Assembly: GCA_019637195.1 (NCBI GenBank)
Contig: JAHBWA010000027.1
Span: 17,007-81,006, forward strand
DNA from: Labilithrix sp.
GTDB taxonomy: Bacteria; Myxococcota_A; Polyangia; Polyangiales; Polyangiaceae
Direction: 5' to 3'
DNA length: 64,000 bases
Positions 37,389-46,484 of this stretch are shown piece after piece; within the stretch, counting starts at the first letter, position 1; every line of letters begins with the position of its first letter. The notes beneath the pieces are model-generated. The model saw only the letters and a list, made by a program, of their open reading frames with translations. It was not told the DNA's origin and did no database searches. Made by a program: the position numbers and the translations under genes.

Positions 37389-38177
37389 ATGAGGCGGGGG
37401 ACGAAGGCGGGCGCCGGACCGAGGGCGAAGCTCCATCCACGGAGCGAACGGCGCGAGCCGACCCGCCGCGAGCCGCGCGAGCCGCCCCGCCCCGTCACGC
37501 TCGCGATCGACGTCGGCGGCACGGGGATCAAGGCGCTCCTGCTCGATCCGCACGGCGAGCCGCTGACCGAGCGCGTGCGCGTCTCGACGCCGCGGCCCGC
37601 GACGCCGGCGCGCGTCCTCGAGGCCATCCTCGAGCTGGTCCACCTCCTCGGCGATTTCGATCGCGTGAGCGTCGGGTTCCCCGGCGTCGTGGTCGGCGAC
37701 ACCATCCGAACCGCGCCGAACCTCGACGGACACTGGAAAGGCTTCCCGATCGCGCGCGTCCTGTCGCTGAAGCTCGGGCGCCCCGTCCGCGCCCTGAACG
37801 ACGCCGGCGTCCAGGGGTACGGGGTCATCGAGGGCAAGGGCACCGAGATGGTGCTCACCCTCGGGACCGGGATGGGGACCGCCCTCTACGCGGACGGACA
37901 CTACGTCCCGAACCTGGAGCTCGCGCACCACCCGTTCCGCGGGAAGAAGACCTACGAGGACTATGTGGGTGGGCGCGCGCTCGCGAAGATCGGCAAGGCG
38001 AAGTGGAACCGACGGGTCCGGAAGGTCATCGCCCAGATCGATCCCGTCTGGAACCCGCGTCGCATCTACCTCGGCGGCGGCAACGCCCGGCACCTCCGCC
38101 TCGCGCTGCCGAGGCACGTGAGCGTGACCGAAAACGTCGCCGGGCTCCTCGGCGGAATCGCCCTCTGGCGCGACTGA
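37389..38177 (+). CDS. ROK-family kinase, polyphosphate glucokinase-like
   Basis: A 262-residue sugar kinase. After an Arg/Pro-rich leader of ~35 residues come the phosphate-binding loop AIDVGGTGIKALLLD, the catalytic Asp in ALNDAGVQGYGVIEGKG, the second nucleotide motif VLTLGTGMGTALYADG and VPNLELAHHPFRGKKTYEDYVG. The last stretch, with K-T/Y-E-D-Y-V-G, is characteristic of PpgK-type polyphosphate/ATP glucokinases. The expected reaction is phosphorylation of glucose to glucose-6-phosphate with polyphosphate and/or ATP. The sequence alone does not settle the phosphate donor. The basic leader is unusual; the true start could be later. It is probably monocistronic. Confidence 0.85.
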   Translation: MRRGTKAGAGPRAKLHPRSERREPTRREPREPPRPVTLAIDVGGTGIKALLLDPHGEPLTERVRVSTPRPATPARVLEAILELVHLLGDFDRVSVGFPGVVVGDTIRTAPNLDGHWKGFPIARVLSLKLGRPVRALNDAGVQGYGVIEGKGTEMVLTLGTGMGTALYADGHYVPNLELAHHPFRGKKTYEDYVGGRALAKIGKAKWNRRVRKVIAQIDPVWNPRRIYLGGGNARHLRLALPRHVSVTENVAGLLGGIALWRD

Positions 38178-38239
38178 CCGCCCGCGCGTCTCGCCCCAAT
38201 CGCCGGCGAATCTCTCGAGAAATGCGGGCGTGAGCGCGG

Positions 38240-38245
38240 TATGCT
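38240..38245 (+). promoter_or_regulatory. Candidate -10 box for leaderless transcript of 38254 kinase gene
   Basis: TATGCT is followed by eight bases (CTCCCGAG) and then ATGATG. This decides for the ATG at 38254 over the in-frame GTG at 38230, which lies upstream of the hexamer. Confidence 0.5.
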
Positions 38246-38253
38246 CTCCCGAG

Positions 38254-39936
38254 ATGATGGCTCTCGACCGCTCACCGATTCGCGTGGTGGGGCGCTATGC
38301 GCTCTACAACGAGATCGCGGCCGGAGGCATGGCCACCATCCACCTCGGTCGATTGCTCGGGCCGGTGGGCTTCGCCCGCACGGTCGCCGTCAAGCGCCTG
38401 CACCCCCAGTTCGCGAAGGACCCCGAGTTCGTCTCGATGTTCCTCGACGAGGCGCGCCTCGCCGCGCGCGTGCAGCACCCGAACGTCGTCGCCACGATCG
38501 ACGTCGTCGCCACCGACGGCGAGCTCTTCCTCATCATGGACTACGTCCGTGGCGAGTCGCTCTCGAAGATCCTCCGCACCATCCGCAAGCAGAACCGGCG
38601 CGTCCCTCCGCGCATCGCGGCGGCGATCATGTGCGGCTTCCTCCACGGCCTCCACTCCGCGCACGAGGCGAAGAACGAGCGCGGCGAGCCGCTCGGGCTC
38701 GTGCATCGCGACGTGTCCCCGCAGAACGTGCTCGTCGGCGCCGACGGCATCGCGCGGGTGCTCGACTTCGGCATCGCGAAGGCGCAGGGGCGCATCCAGG
38801 TCACGCGCGACGGGCAGATCAAGGGCAAGCTCGCGTACATGCCGCCCGAGCAGCTCGCCGGGCGCGAGCTCTCGCGCGCGGTCGACATCTACGCGTCGGC
38901 GGTCGTGATGTGGGAGACGCTCACGGGCGAGCGGCTCTTCAAGGGCGACACCGAGGGCGAGACGCTCGCGAAGATCCTCCGCGACCCCGTGCTCGCCCCG
39001 ACCGCGGTCGTCCCCGACCTCCCGAAGGGCTTCGACGGGCCGCTGCTCAAGTCGCTCAGCCGGGACGTGTCGAAGCGGCACACCACCGCGAAGGAGCTCG
39101 CCCTCGAGCTCGAGCGCTGCTGCGGCATCGCGAGCCCGACGGAGGTCGGCGAGTGGGTCGAAGACGCCGTCGGTCACGTGCTCAGCGCGCGCGAGGCGCA
39201 GATCGCCGAGATCGAGAGCAGCTCGGTCGGCATGAGCATCGCCGACATCTCGGGCGACAGCGACTCGGACATGTCGCTCCCGAGCTCGCGCGCGATCCTC
39301 GCGGCCGGAGGCTCGCCGATCGACACGCTGCCGATGGGCTCCGGCCCGCCCGTCTCCGGGCGCCGGATGTCCGCGCCGACACCGACCGCCCCGATGACTC
39401 CGCACGGGCCGGGGATCGGATCGGCGACCGGGCGCGCCGCGGGCGACGAGGGCACCGGATCGCGATCGCGGAGCGGAATGACCGGCATGCTCACCGGCAC
39501 GATGCTCAGCCTGCCGGTCGACCGCAAGCTCCCCATCCTCGCGTCGGCCGGCGGCATCATCGTGCTCTTCGCGGTGGTGGGCGTCGTGCTCGCGGGGAAG
39601 TTCTCGCGCGACACCGACGCGAGCGCCTCCACCGCGAGCAGCGCGTCGGTGACCGCGATCGCCACGACGGCGCCGTCCGGCACGAGCGCGGCCCCGCCGG
39701 CGAACACCGACCGGGACATCCCGGATCCGCCGCCCAGCGTCACCACCACCGACGAGCCCGCCGAAGACGACACGCCGGCTCCGAAGGCGACGGCGGTGCC
39801 GGTGAAGCCCACGGTCACCACGCGGCCGCCCTCCCCACCGAAGCCGACCGTCGCGCCGCCGCCGAAGAAGAGCTGCGATCCGCCGTATACGATCGACGCG
39901 ACCGGGCGGAGGAAATACAAGCTCGAGTGCATGTGA
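38254..39936 (+). CDS. Membrane-anchored Ser/Thr protein kinase
   Basis: A 560-residue Hanks-type kinase. The kinase domain (~13-280) has the Gly-loop IAAGGMATIHLG, Lys47 in VAVKRL, HRDVSPQN, DFGIAK and MPPEQL. A linker rich in Ser/Gly/Pro (~310-425) leads to a single membrane helix (KLPILASAGGIIVLFAVVGV, ~425-445). Outside is a Thr/Pro/Ala-rich stalk ending in a short motif with two cysteines (CDPPYTIDATGRRKYKLEC), which recurs in myxobacterial kinases from memory. So the catalytic part is cytoplasmic and a small disulphide-bonded tail is periplasmic. The start is set at ATG 38254 by the promoter-like TATGCT. Substrates are unknown. Confidence 0.9.
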   Translation: MMALDRSPIRVVGRYALYNEIAAGGMATIHLGRLLGPVGFARTVAVKRLHPQFAKDPEFVSMFLDEARLAARVQHPNVVATIDVVATDGELFLIMDYVRGESLSKILRTIRKQNRRVPPRIAAAIMCGFLHGLHSAHEAKNERGEPLGLVHRDVSPQNVLVGADGIARVLDFGIAKAQGRIQVTRDGQIKGKLAYMPPEQLAGRELSRAVDIYASAVVMWETLTGERLFKGDTEGETLAKILRDPVLAPTAVVPDLPKGFDGPLLKSLSRDVSKRHTTAKELALELERCCGIASPTEVGEWVEDAVGHVLSAREAQIAEIESSSVGMSIADISGDSDSDMSLPSSRAILAAGGSPIDTLPMGSGPPVSGRRMSAPTPTAPMTPHGPGIGSATGRAAGDEGTGSRSRSGMTGMLTGTMLSLPVDRKLPILASAGGIIVLFAVVGVVLAGKFSRDTDASASTASSASVTAIATTAPSGTSAAPPANTDRDIPDPPPSVTTTDEPAEDDTPAPKATAVPVKPTVTTRPPSPPKPTVAPPPKKSCDPPYTIDATGRRKYKLECM

Positions 39937-39990
39937 CGCGCGCGCGCCGCGGGTAGCCGGAGCGGCGCGGGCTTGGTAAGGCGAACGGTG

Positions 39991-42096
39991 ATGAACCGCA
40001 TCGCCGCTCGTATGTCGTTCGCCGGAGCCGCCGCGCTCCTCGTCCCGCTCGCCGCGTGCGGCCCCGCTCGCGAGGGCGCGCGCGTGCCGCCCGTCACCGC
40101 CGCGCCCGCGGGGTCGACGGCGCCGGCCTCGACGGCCGAGAAGTCCGCCGGGTACGCCGGTCACGGCGCCGACAGCGTCCCGCCGGAGGTGCTCGCGCGG
40201 TTCGCGCCGCCTCCGCTGCCCGCCGCGGTGAGCCGGCGCATCCAGGCCATGCTCGACGTGCGCGCGCCGATCGGCAGCCGCGTGTCGCCCGACGGCAAGA
40301 CGCTCTACTTCGCGTGGAACGTCACGGGCACGCTCCAGATCTGGCGGGTCGACGGCCCGAAGAAGTTCCCGGTGCAGATCACCGGCGGAGAGGACGTGAC
40401 GCGGCTCGCGGAGATCACGCCCGACGGCAAGTGGCTCCTCGTGACCCGCGACCGCAAGGGCGAGGAGAACCCGGGCCTCTACCTGGTCTCGACGACCGCG
40501 ACGGCGGGCGCGCCGCTCGAGCCGATCCAGCACTTGCCGAAGGTGCAGACGCACCTGCAGTTCGTCTCGGAGGACGGCAAGTGGGTCTACTTCCGCGCGA
40601 ACGACCAGAAGCCCGACTCCTACGCCGTGTACCGCTACGAGATCGCCACGCGGAAGAAGGAGCTCGTCTTCGGGGAAGACGGTCTGTGGTCGGTGGTCGA
40701 CCAGCGCGCGCAAAAGGGAAACCGGACGCTCCTGCTCGCGAAGGCGACCGGCGCGCTCACGTCGGAGCTCTGGGAGTGGGACGAGGGCGCGAAGAAGCTC
40801 ACGCCCGTGTTCGGGCAGGGCGAGAAGGCCGAGTACCGCGCTGCCTACGGCTCGACGCCCGGCGAGATCGTCGTCTCGACGCCGAAATTCGGCGACTTTC
40901 GGCGCCTCTACCGCGCGAAGCCGACGGGCAAGGCGCTGGAGCAGGCGGACGTGACCGCGATCACTCCCGACGCGAAGCACGACGTCTCGTCGTTCCACTT
41001 CGACGAGCCGCGCAAGGTCCTCTACTACACGACGAACGAGCGCGGGTACACGCGACCGCACGCGCTCGACGGCAAGTCGTACGCCGAGAAGAAGCTGCCC
41101 GAGATCGCCACCGTCCCCGGCGTCCCCGAGGACCACGTGACGTTCGGCGCCGCCTCGTGGGACGGGCGCTTCGTCGTCGTACACGCGTCGGCGGCGCGCC
41201 ACCCGGCGACCTCGTTCGTCCTCGACTGGCAGACGCAGAAGCTCACGCAGTGGGTGACGCCGAGCACGCCGGAGATCGACACGTCGAAGTTCGCCGGCGC
41301 GACGCTCGAGAGCTACCCGGCGCGCGACGGGACGCCGATCCCGATGTTCGTGCGCCGGCCGGAGTCGTGCGCGCGCGCCGCCGGCGACCCCTGCCCGGTC
41401 GTCGTTCACTTCCACGGCGGCCCGGAGGGTCAGTCGATGGCGGGCTTCAGCACGTACGGCCAGGTGTTCGTCGACGCCGGCTTCGTCTGGGTCGAGCCTA
41501 ACGTGCGCGGCAGCGACGGCTACGGCAAGCAGTGGCTCGACGCCGACAACGGGCCGAAGCGCCTCGCGATCATCACCGACATCGAGGACGCGGCGAGGCA
41601 CGTCCGCTCCGCCTTCGCGGTCGCCGGCAAGACGCCGAAGGTCGGCGTCATGGGCGGGAGCTACGGCGGCTACTCGACCCTCCTGGCGATGACGAAGTTC
41701 GCCGGCGCGTTCGACGCCGGCGTCGCCAACGTCGGCATGTCGAACCTCCTCACCTTCCTCCTGAACACCGCCCCCTACCGCCGCGCGCTCCGCGCCAGCG
41801 AGTACGGCGATCCCGAGAAGGACCGCGCGGCGTTGCTCGAGCTGTCGCCGATCACCTACATCGACAAGGTGAACGCGCCGCTGCTCCTCATCCAGGGAGC
41901 GAGCGATCCGCGCGTCCCCATCGGCGAGGCGATCCAGATGCACGCGGCGCTCGAGAAGAAGGGCGCTACGACGAAGATGATCGTCTTCCCCGACGAGGGG
42001 CACGGCACGCAGAAGCGCGAGAACAAGGTCCTCGAGATCGGGCACACGCTCGACTGGTTCGAGGTGCACCTCAAGGGCAAGCCGGCCGCTCCGTAG
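39991..42096 (+). CDS. S9-family peptidase (prolyl oligopeptidase type), lipoprotein
   Basis: A 701-residue enzyme with lipobox LVPLAAC (~Cys23). Residues ~75-430 form a WD/DPP-like beta-propeller (YFAWNVTGTLQIWRV, WLLVTRDRKGEENPG). The C-terminal alpha/beta hydrolase domain (~435-701) has Ser557 in MGGSYGGYST, Asp639 in QGASDPRVPI and His671 in DEGHGTQK: a complete S9 triad. HFHGGPEG is the usual oxyanion region. The predicted activity is cleavage of short peptides at the cell envelope, possibly with dipeptidyl or acylaminoacyl specificity. ATG 39991 is chosen over TTG 39973 because it opens directly with the signal peptide. Confidence 0.9.
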   Translation: MNRIAARMSFAGAAALLVPLAACGPAREGARVPPVTAAPAGSTAPASTAEKSAGYAGHGADSVPPEVLARFAPPPLPAAVSRRIQAMLDVRAPIGSRVSPDGKTLYFAWNVTGTLQIWRVDGPKKFPVQITGGEDVTRLAEITPDGKWLLVTRDRKGEENPGLYLVSTTATAGAPLEPIQHLPKVQTHLQFVSEDGKWVYFRANDQKPDSYAVYRYEIATRKKELVFGEDGLWSVVDQRAQKGNRTLLLAKATGALTSELWEWDEGAKKLTPVFGQGEKAEYRAAYGSTPGEIVVSTPKFGDFRRLYRAKPTGKALEQADVTAITPDAKHDVSSFHFDEPRKVLYYTTNERGYTRPHALDGKSYAEKKLPEIATVPGVPEDHVTFGAASWDGRFVVVHASAARHPATSFVLDWQTQKLTQWVTPSTPEIDTSKFAGATLESYPARDGTPIPMFVRRPESCARAAGDPCPVVVHFHGGPEGQSMAGFSTYGQVFVDAGFVWVEPNVRGSDGYGKQWLDADNGPKRLAIITDIEDAARHVRSAFAVAGKTPKVGVMGGSYGGYSTLLAMTKFAGAFDAGVANVGMSNLLTFLLNTAPYRRALRASEYGDPEKDRAALLELSPITYIDKVNAPLLLIQGASDPRVPIGEAIQMHAALEKKGATTKMIVFPDEGHGTQKRENKVLEIGHTLDWFEVHLKGKPAAP

Positions 42097-42122
42097 TTTC
42101 ATCGCCGCGGCGCGCGGGGCGC

Positions 42123-42128
42123 TATACT
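42123..42128 (+). promoter_or_regulatory. Candidate -10 box for leaderless expansin transcript
   Basis: TATACT, the closest match to consensus in the window, is followed by seven bases (CGGCTGC) and the GTG start at 42136. Confidence 0.55.
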
Positions 42129-42135
42129 CGGCTGC

Positions 42136-42864
42136 GTGAAGCGCCTCGTCACGCTCCTCCTCGTCGGCTCGGGTCTCTCACTGGCGTGTGGCGGCGGCAG
42201 CCCGGAGCCCGGGACGAGCAGCACGCGTTCGACCGCGTCGGGAGGGGGCCGGACGCTCGTCTCGAACCCTAAGAGCGGCGTCGCCACGTACTACGACGCC
42301 GACGGCTCGGGCAACTGCAGCTTCGACGCGAGCCCCGGCGATCTCGACGTCACCGCGATGGCCCTGCCGGAGTACGACGCCAGCGCGTCGTGCGGAGCGT
42401 GCCTGCTCGTGAAGGGTCCGAAGGGCGAGGTCACGGTGCGCGTCACCGACAGCTGCCCGGGGTGCGAGGGGAGCGGGATCAACCTCGATTTGAGCGCGCA
42501 GGCGTTCGCGAAGATCGCCGAGCCGAGGGAGGGTCGCATCGACGTCACCTACGAGCTCGTCTCGTGCGCGACCGCGGGGAACGTCGCCTACCGCTTCAAG
42601 GACGGCAGCTCGAAGTGGTGGACCGCGATCCAGATCCGGAACCACCGCGTGCCCATCGCCAAGCTCGAGTACCGGAAGGACGGCGCGTGGGTCGCGATGA
42701 GCCGCGAGAGCTACAACTACTTCGTCGAGGCGAGCGGCGTCGGCGATCAGCCAGACGGGCTCACGCTCCGCGTGACCGCCACCGACGGCCAGGTGATCGA
42801 GGACACGCTCTCGGGCGGCGTCGAGGACGACAAGACCGTCAACGGCACGAGGCAGTTCGACTAG
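42136..42864 (+). CDS. Bacterial expansin, lipoprotein form
   Basis: A 242-residue lipoprotein (lipobox LSLAC, Cys18) with the two-domain layout of bacterial expansins such as B. subtilis EXLX1. Domain 1 (~45-140) is a double-psi barrel: GVATYYDADGSGNCSFDA, then VTVRVTDSCPGC with the conserved functional Asp, and INLDLSAQAFAKIAEP. Domain 2 (~145-240) is the CBM63-type wall-binding domain: YRFKDGSSKWWTAIQIRNH with the two adjacent tryptophans, and YNYFVEASG. These residues line the cellulose-binding face in EXLX1. Expansins loosen plant or other walls without hydrolysis. Lipid anchoring to the cell is unusual because most are freely secreted. GTG start at 42136, probably leaderless. Confidence 0.92.
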   Translation: MKRLVTLLLVGSGLSLACGGGSPEPGTSSTRSTASGGGRTLVSNPKSGVATYYDADGSGNCSFDASPGDLDVTAMALPEYDASASCGACLLVKGPKGEVTVRVTDSCPGCEGSGINLDLSAQAFAKIAEPREGRIDVTYELVSCATAGNVAYRFKDGSSKWWTAIQIRNHRVPIAKLEYRKDGAWVAMSRESYNYFVEASGVGDQPDGLTLRVTATDGQVIEDTLSGGVEDDKTVNGTRQFD

Positions 42865-43002
42865 AGGTCGGGAGCGGCGCGCTCTCCGCACGAGGACGTC
42901 CGCGAGCTCGATCCGATCGACGAGGAGGAGGTTCGCGACGGGTCGCCCAGCGGCGAGGCCCCGAGGTCCGCGCTTGACGGGATCGATCGCGCCCCCGATC
43001 CG

Positions 43003-44754
43003 TCACGCGAGCACGTGCTGCACCGCTTGCTGCGCGATGGGGTGGTACTGCGCACGGTGCTGCGCGAACAGGCGCTCCGCGAGCGGCTTCGTCTCGGCGT
43101 GCGTCGCGAGCGCTCGGTAGAGGGGCTTCAGGTACTTCATGCGCCCGGTCTGCCCCAGCACCTCCTCGACGCGCGGCAGGACGCCCGCGAAGCCCGACTC
43201 GCAAGCCAGGACGAGCCAGCTGACCAGCAGGTCCGCGTTCTTCGCGGCCGTGAGCGCGTAGGTCGCGTCGAGCTCCTCGCAGACGGCGGACGACACGGGG
43301 CGCGGCATCGCCTCGAGGAAGAGCACCCACTCGGTCACGCTCCAGTCCTTCGTCGCGTCGGTCGCCGGGGCGCGCCCGATCTGCTGGAGGACCGCGCGAA
43401 GCCGCGCCGAGTCGGGCTCGCGGAACGCCGCGGGCAGCCCTGGCGCGTCGACCCACGCCGGCGCGTCGACCTTCGCGAGCAGGCCGGGGCTCTCCCGCTC
43501 CACGAGCTCGAGGAAGTCGTCCGTCGTCACGGCGCCGAAGCGGTGAGCTCCGAGCCAGCGCGTGAGGAGCGCGTCGAAGGCTTCGCGCCCGGCCACGGCT
43601 TCGAGCGCCTTCAAGAAGAAGTAGCCCTTCTCGTAGGGCACGACGCTGAAGGCGACGTCGGGATCGATCCCCGCGAGCTGCGTGCGCAGCCTGGTGAGCT
43701 CGGGCGCCTCTGCGTGCAGCTCGAACGCTTGGCGCAGCTTCTGGTGCCCGATCGCCGCGTGCAGCGCTGCCATCTCCGGCCCTTCGAGCGCCTCGAGGAT
43801 GCGGCGCTCCGCGAAGACGGTGAAGCCCTCGTTGAGCCAGAAATGCTCCGCGGTGGCGTTCGTGACGAGGTTGCCGGTCCACGAGTGCGCGAGCTCGTGC
43901 GCGACGACGTTCACGAGGCTGCGGTCGCCCGCGAGCAGCGAAGGCGTGAGGAACGTCAGGCGAGGGTTCTCCATCCCCCCGTAGGGGAACGACGGCGGCA
44001 TCACGAGGAGGTCGAAGCGCTCCCAGTCGTACGGCCCGAAGAGCGCCTCGGCTGCGCGGAGGTGCTCCTCGACCCGTTCGAACTCCCACGCCGCGGCGTC
44101 GAGCTGGGCCGGCTCCGCCCACACCCGCGAGCGGGGCGAGAGGTCCTTCGACGCGAGATCGCCCACCGCGAGCGCGAAGAGGTACGGCGGGATCGGCTGC
44201 GGCATCTCGAAGCGCTCGACCGCGCGCTCTCCGTGCACCTCACGGGACAGAGGCGCGGCGGCCATGACGGCGCGGAGGCTCGCCGGCACGTCGAGCGAAG
44301 CGGTGAACGTCTGCCGGATCGACGGCGTGTCCTGACACGGCAGAACGCTGCGCGCGTGGATCGCCTGGCACTGCGAGAAGAGGTACGGGTGCCGCTTGGC
44401 GAGCGTCTGCTCCGGCGTCAGCCACTGGAGCGCCGACGCCTCCGGCGACGTGCGATACCGGATCCGGATCGCCTCTGCGCACTTCGGCACGGCGATTTCG
44501 AGGCGGCTGCCGAGCACCGGATCGGCGGGGTGGAGCGCGAACTCCAGCGGACCGCCGCTCGCGTCCTGCACGGCTTCGATGTCGAGCTCGCGCGTGTCGA
44601 GGTCGAGCGGGCCGCCGGCGGCCGGCTCGGCGAAGTAAAGGGTGACCTCCGCGCGGAGCACGCGCGCGGGAAAATCGACGGTCGCCTGCCAGGCGAAGCT
44701 CTTCGTGCGGGGCTGAGCGTCGTCGGCGTAGGAGTGAGGATCGAGTCGTGCCAT
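43003..44754 (-). CDS. M1-family aminopeptidase (leukotriene A4 hydrolase-like)
   Basis: A 583-residue zinc metallopeptidase. The exopeptidase motif GGMEN is present in PPSFPYGGMENPRLTF. The zinc site is H286-E-L-A-H290 followed by 18 residues and Glu309 in WLNEGF, exactly the M1 spacing. The C-terminal helical domain (~450-583) with RALATHAETKPLAERLF is of the LTA4H/aminopeptidase B type. There is no signal peptide from ATG 44754, so a cytoplasmic enzyme removing N-terminal residues from peptides is expected. A longer reading to 44961 adds a low-complexity Arg-rich leader and was rejected. It is divergent from the TPR gene at 44992. Confidence 0.92.
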   Translation of the reverse strand: MARLDPHSYADDAQPRTKSFAWQATVDFPARVLRAEVTLYFAEPAAGGPLDLDTRELDIEAVQDASGGPLEFALHPADPVLGSRLEIAVPKCAEAIRIRYRTSPEASALQWLTPEQTLAKRHPYLFSQCQAIHARSVLPCQDTPSIRQTFTASLDVPASLRAVMAAAPLSREVHGERAVERFEMPQPIPPYLFALAVGDLASKDLSPRSRVWAEPAQLDAAAWEFERVEEHLRAAEALFGPYDWERFDLLVMPPSFPYGGMENPRLTFLTPSLLAGDRSLVNVVAHELAHSWTGNLVTNATAEHFWLNEGFTVFAERRILEALEGPEMAALHAAIGHQKLRQAFELHAEAPELTRLRTQLAGIDPDVAFSVVPYEKGYFFLKALEAVAGREAFDALLTRWLGAHRFGAVTTDDFLELVERESPGLLAKVDAPAWVDAPGLPAAFREPDSARLRAVLQQIGRAPATDATKDWSVTEWVLFLEAMPRPVSSAVCEELDATYALTAAKNADLLVSWLVLACESGFAGVLPRVEEVLGQTGRMKYLKPLYRALATHAETKPLAERLFAQHRAQYHPIAQQAVQHVLA

Positions 44755-44991
44755 CGCGGAGACCACGGTCGCACACCCGACGGAGGACGACGAGCGGCTT
44801 CGGCCAGCTCCAGTCGCCAGCTCCAGTCGAACGAGCCGGCGCGGCCGGCGCCGAGCCGGATCTCGGCGCGAACGCTCCTCCCCGAGCGGCCCGGTCGCGA
44901 AGCCCCCGCGCGCGCTCCTCGCGCAGAGAAGTCGCCGCCGGGCCGGCCCACGCGGTATCATGAATTGTTTTGTTCTGGAGGGGAGGGTGAC

Positions 44992-46341
44992 ATGGACCGC
45001 TCGTCGATCTTGAAGTCGACCGGCTGCGACCTGAAGCGTCTGCCGCTCGGGGCGCTCGAGGCCTTCATGCTGTCGCAGCTCGACGGACAGCTGACGCTGG
45101 AGGAGATCGCGGAGATCTGCAGCTTGGGCCTCGCGGACGCCTCGCGCATCGCGGCGCGCCTGCTGGAGCTCGGCGCTGCCTGCGAGAGCACGACTTCGCA
45201 GGAGCAGCGGCCGAGGCCGCGCAACCCAGCAGCGCGCGCGGCGGTCGAGGAGGTCACGCGACAGGCGGCGGAGCCGCGCGTCGGCGGCCCTCCGGGCAGG
45301 GTCGACCCGCGCGTCGAGAAGGCCTCCGTTCGCCCCGGACGGGCGGCGGCGCGCCCCGGCGCGGCCAGCGAGCGGGGCTCACGCGCGGAGACCGGCGCTC
45401 ACGACGCCGAGAAGAAGCGACGCCGGAGCTCGCGACCGTCGCTGCGCGTGCGGACGCCCGCCCCGCGCGGCGCGACGACGGCCGCGCCGAGAGCAGACGA
45501 GCCGCGTGGGCACGACGAGGCGCTCCGAGAGGAGATCTTCCCCCGAGGCGCGAGGCTCCCGCACCTCGACCGCGCCGGCGCGCTCGACGTCGAGCGCGCC
45601 GCGGACGGCGCGACGCCGCCCTCCGCGGGAGAGGCGCCGCTCCCCCGCAAGGCGAGCAAGTCGCTCCGCCACTCGTCACGCCGGATGAGCGCCGCGAGGA
45701 AGCAGACGCCAGCGCCCGCCGCGAAGGCGAAGACAGAGGCCACCGCTCCGGCGGACGGGCAACGCTCGGCGGAGCGGCTCCGTCAGCTCAGGGCGGCGGC
45801 GCGCGAGGTCGAGGTCCAGGCCCGCGTCGAGCCGTTGCTGCGCGCGGCCGAGCTCGCGCTCGAACGCAAGGATCCCATCGGCGCCGCGAACAACTTCCGC
45901 CTGGCCCTGCAGCACCGGGACGACCCGTTCGTCCGGCTGAAGCTCGAGGACGCCGATCGCCTCGCGAAGTCCGTCAGGTTCGATCGGAGCGTCGCCTGCG
46001 CGCGCGCCGCGGAGGACGACCGGCGCTGGGCCGACGCCGCGATCCACTACGCCCGCGCGCACGACACGAGGCCGACCGCGGAGATCGCCGACCGCGCCGC
46101 GAACGCGCTCCGCGCGAGCCAAGGGGACCTGCAACGCGCCGCGACGCTCGCGGAGCAGGCCGTCGCGCTGGACCCGAAGAACGCTCGCTTCCGCGTGACG
46201 CTCGGCGAGATCTACCTCGCGGCGCGCCACCTGACGCGGGCCGCTGCCCACGCCGAGGTCGCGCTCGAGATCGCCCCGCGGGACGCACGCGCCAAGGAGC
46301 TCGCGGCCGCGATCGCGAAGGCGAAGAGGGAGCAGGCCTGA
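44992..46341 (+). CDS. TPR protein with DUF4388/PatA-like N-terminus
   Basis: A 449-residue soluble protein. Residues ~1-65 (LPLGALEAFMLSQLDGQLTLEEIAEICSLG...ARLLELGA) form a small helical, winged-helix-like domain seen at the ends of myxobacterial signalling proteins. Residues ~75-265 are a basic Arg/Ala/Pro disordered linker. Residues ~270-449 are TPR-like helices (PLLRAAELALERKDPIGAAN, ATLAEQAVALDPKNARFRVT, HLTRAAAHAEVALEIAPRDA). A strong GGAGGGGAGGG lies three bases before ATG 44992, with a TATCAT hexamer ~30 bases upstream. A scaffold role in signalling or gliding-type complexes is plausible but not shown. Confidence 0.82.
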   Translation: MDRSSILKSTGCDLKRLPLGALEAFMLSQLDGQLTLEEIAEICSLGLADASRIAARLLELGAACESTTSQEQRPRPRNPAARAAVEEVTRQAAEPRVGGPPGRVDPRVEKASVRPGRAAARPGAASERGSRAETGAHDAEKKRRRSSRPSLRVRTPAPRGATTAAPRADEPRGHDEALREEIFPRGARLPHLDRAGALDVERAADGATPPSAGEAPLPRKASKSLRHSSRRMSAARKQTPAPAAKAKTEATAPADGQRSAERLRQLRAAAREVEVQARVEPLLRAAELALERKDPIGAANNFRLALQHRDDPFVRLKLEDADRLAKSVRFDRSVACARAAEDDRRWADAAIHYARAHDTRPTAEIADRAANALRASQGDLQRAATLAEQAVALDPKNARFRVTLGEIYLAARHLTRAAAHAEVALEIAPRDARAKELAAAIAKAKREQA

Positions 46342-46484
46342 CGAGGCCGTTGATCTGCGCGCGGGCTGCCTGGAGGATCGCTCGCACGGCTCCACCCTTC
46401 CCCATGGCGACGGTCTGACCCGACCGAGCGCAGCAAAGCTCCGGCATCGCCGCGTTCGGGTGCGTCCGAGGCCGAGACCGCTCG

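Noticed and set aside
38230..38253. GTG at 38230 as start of the membrane-anchored kinase
   Set aside because: It lies upstream of the TATGCT hexamer at 38240; ATG 38254 fits a leaderless start and the kinase domain equally well.
38272..42102. Very long minus-strand open frame (~1,276 codons)
   Set aside because: It is antisense to the Ser/Thr kinase and S9 peptidase genes, which carry clear motifs. The frame is Arg/Ala/Asp-rich without domains, a normal effect of very high GC.
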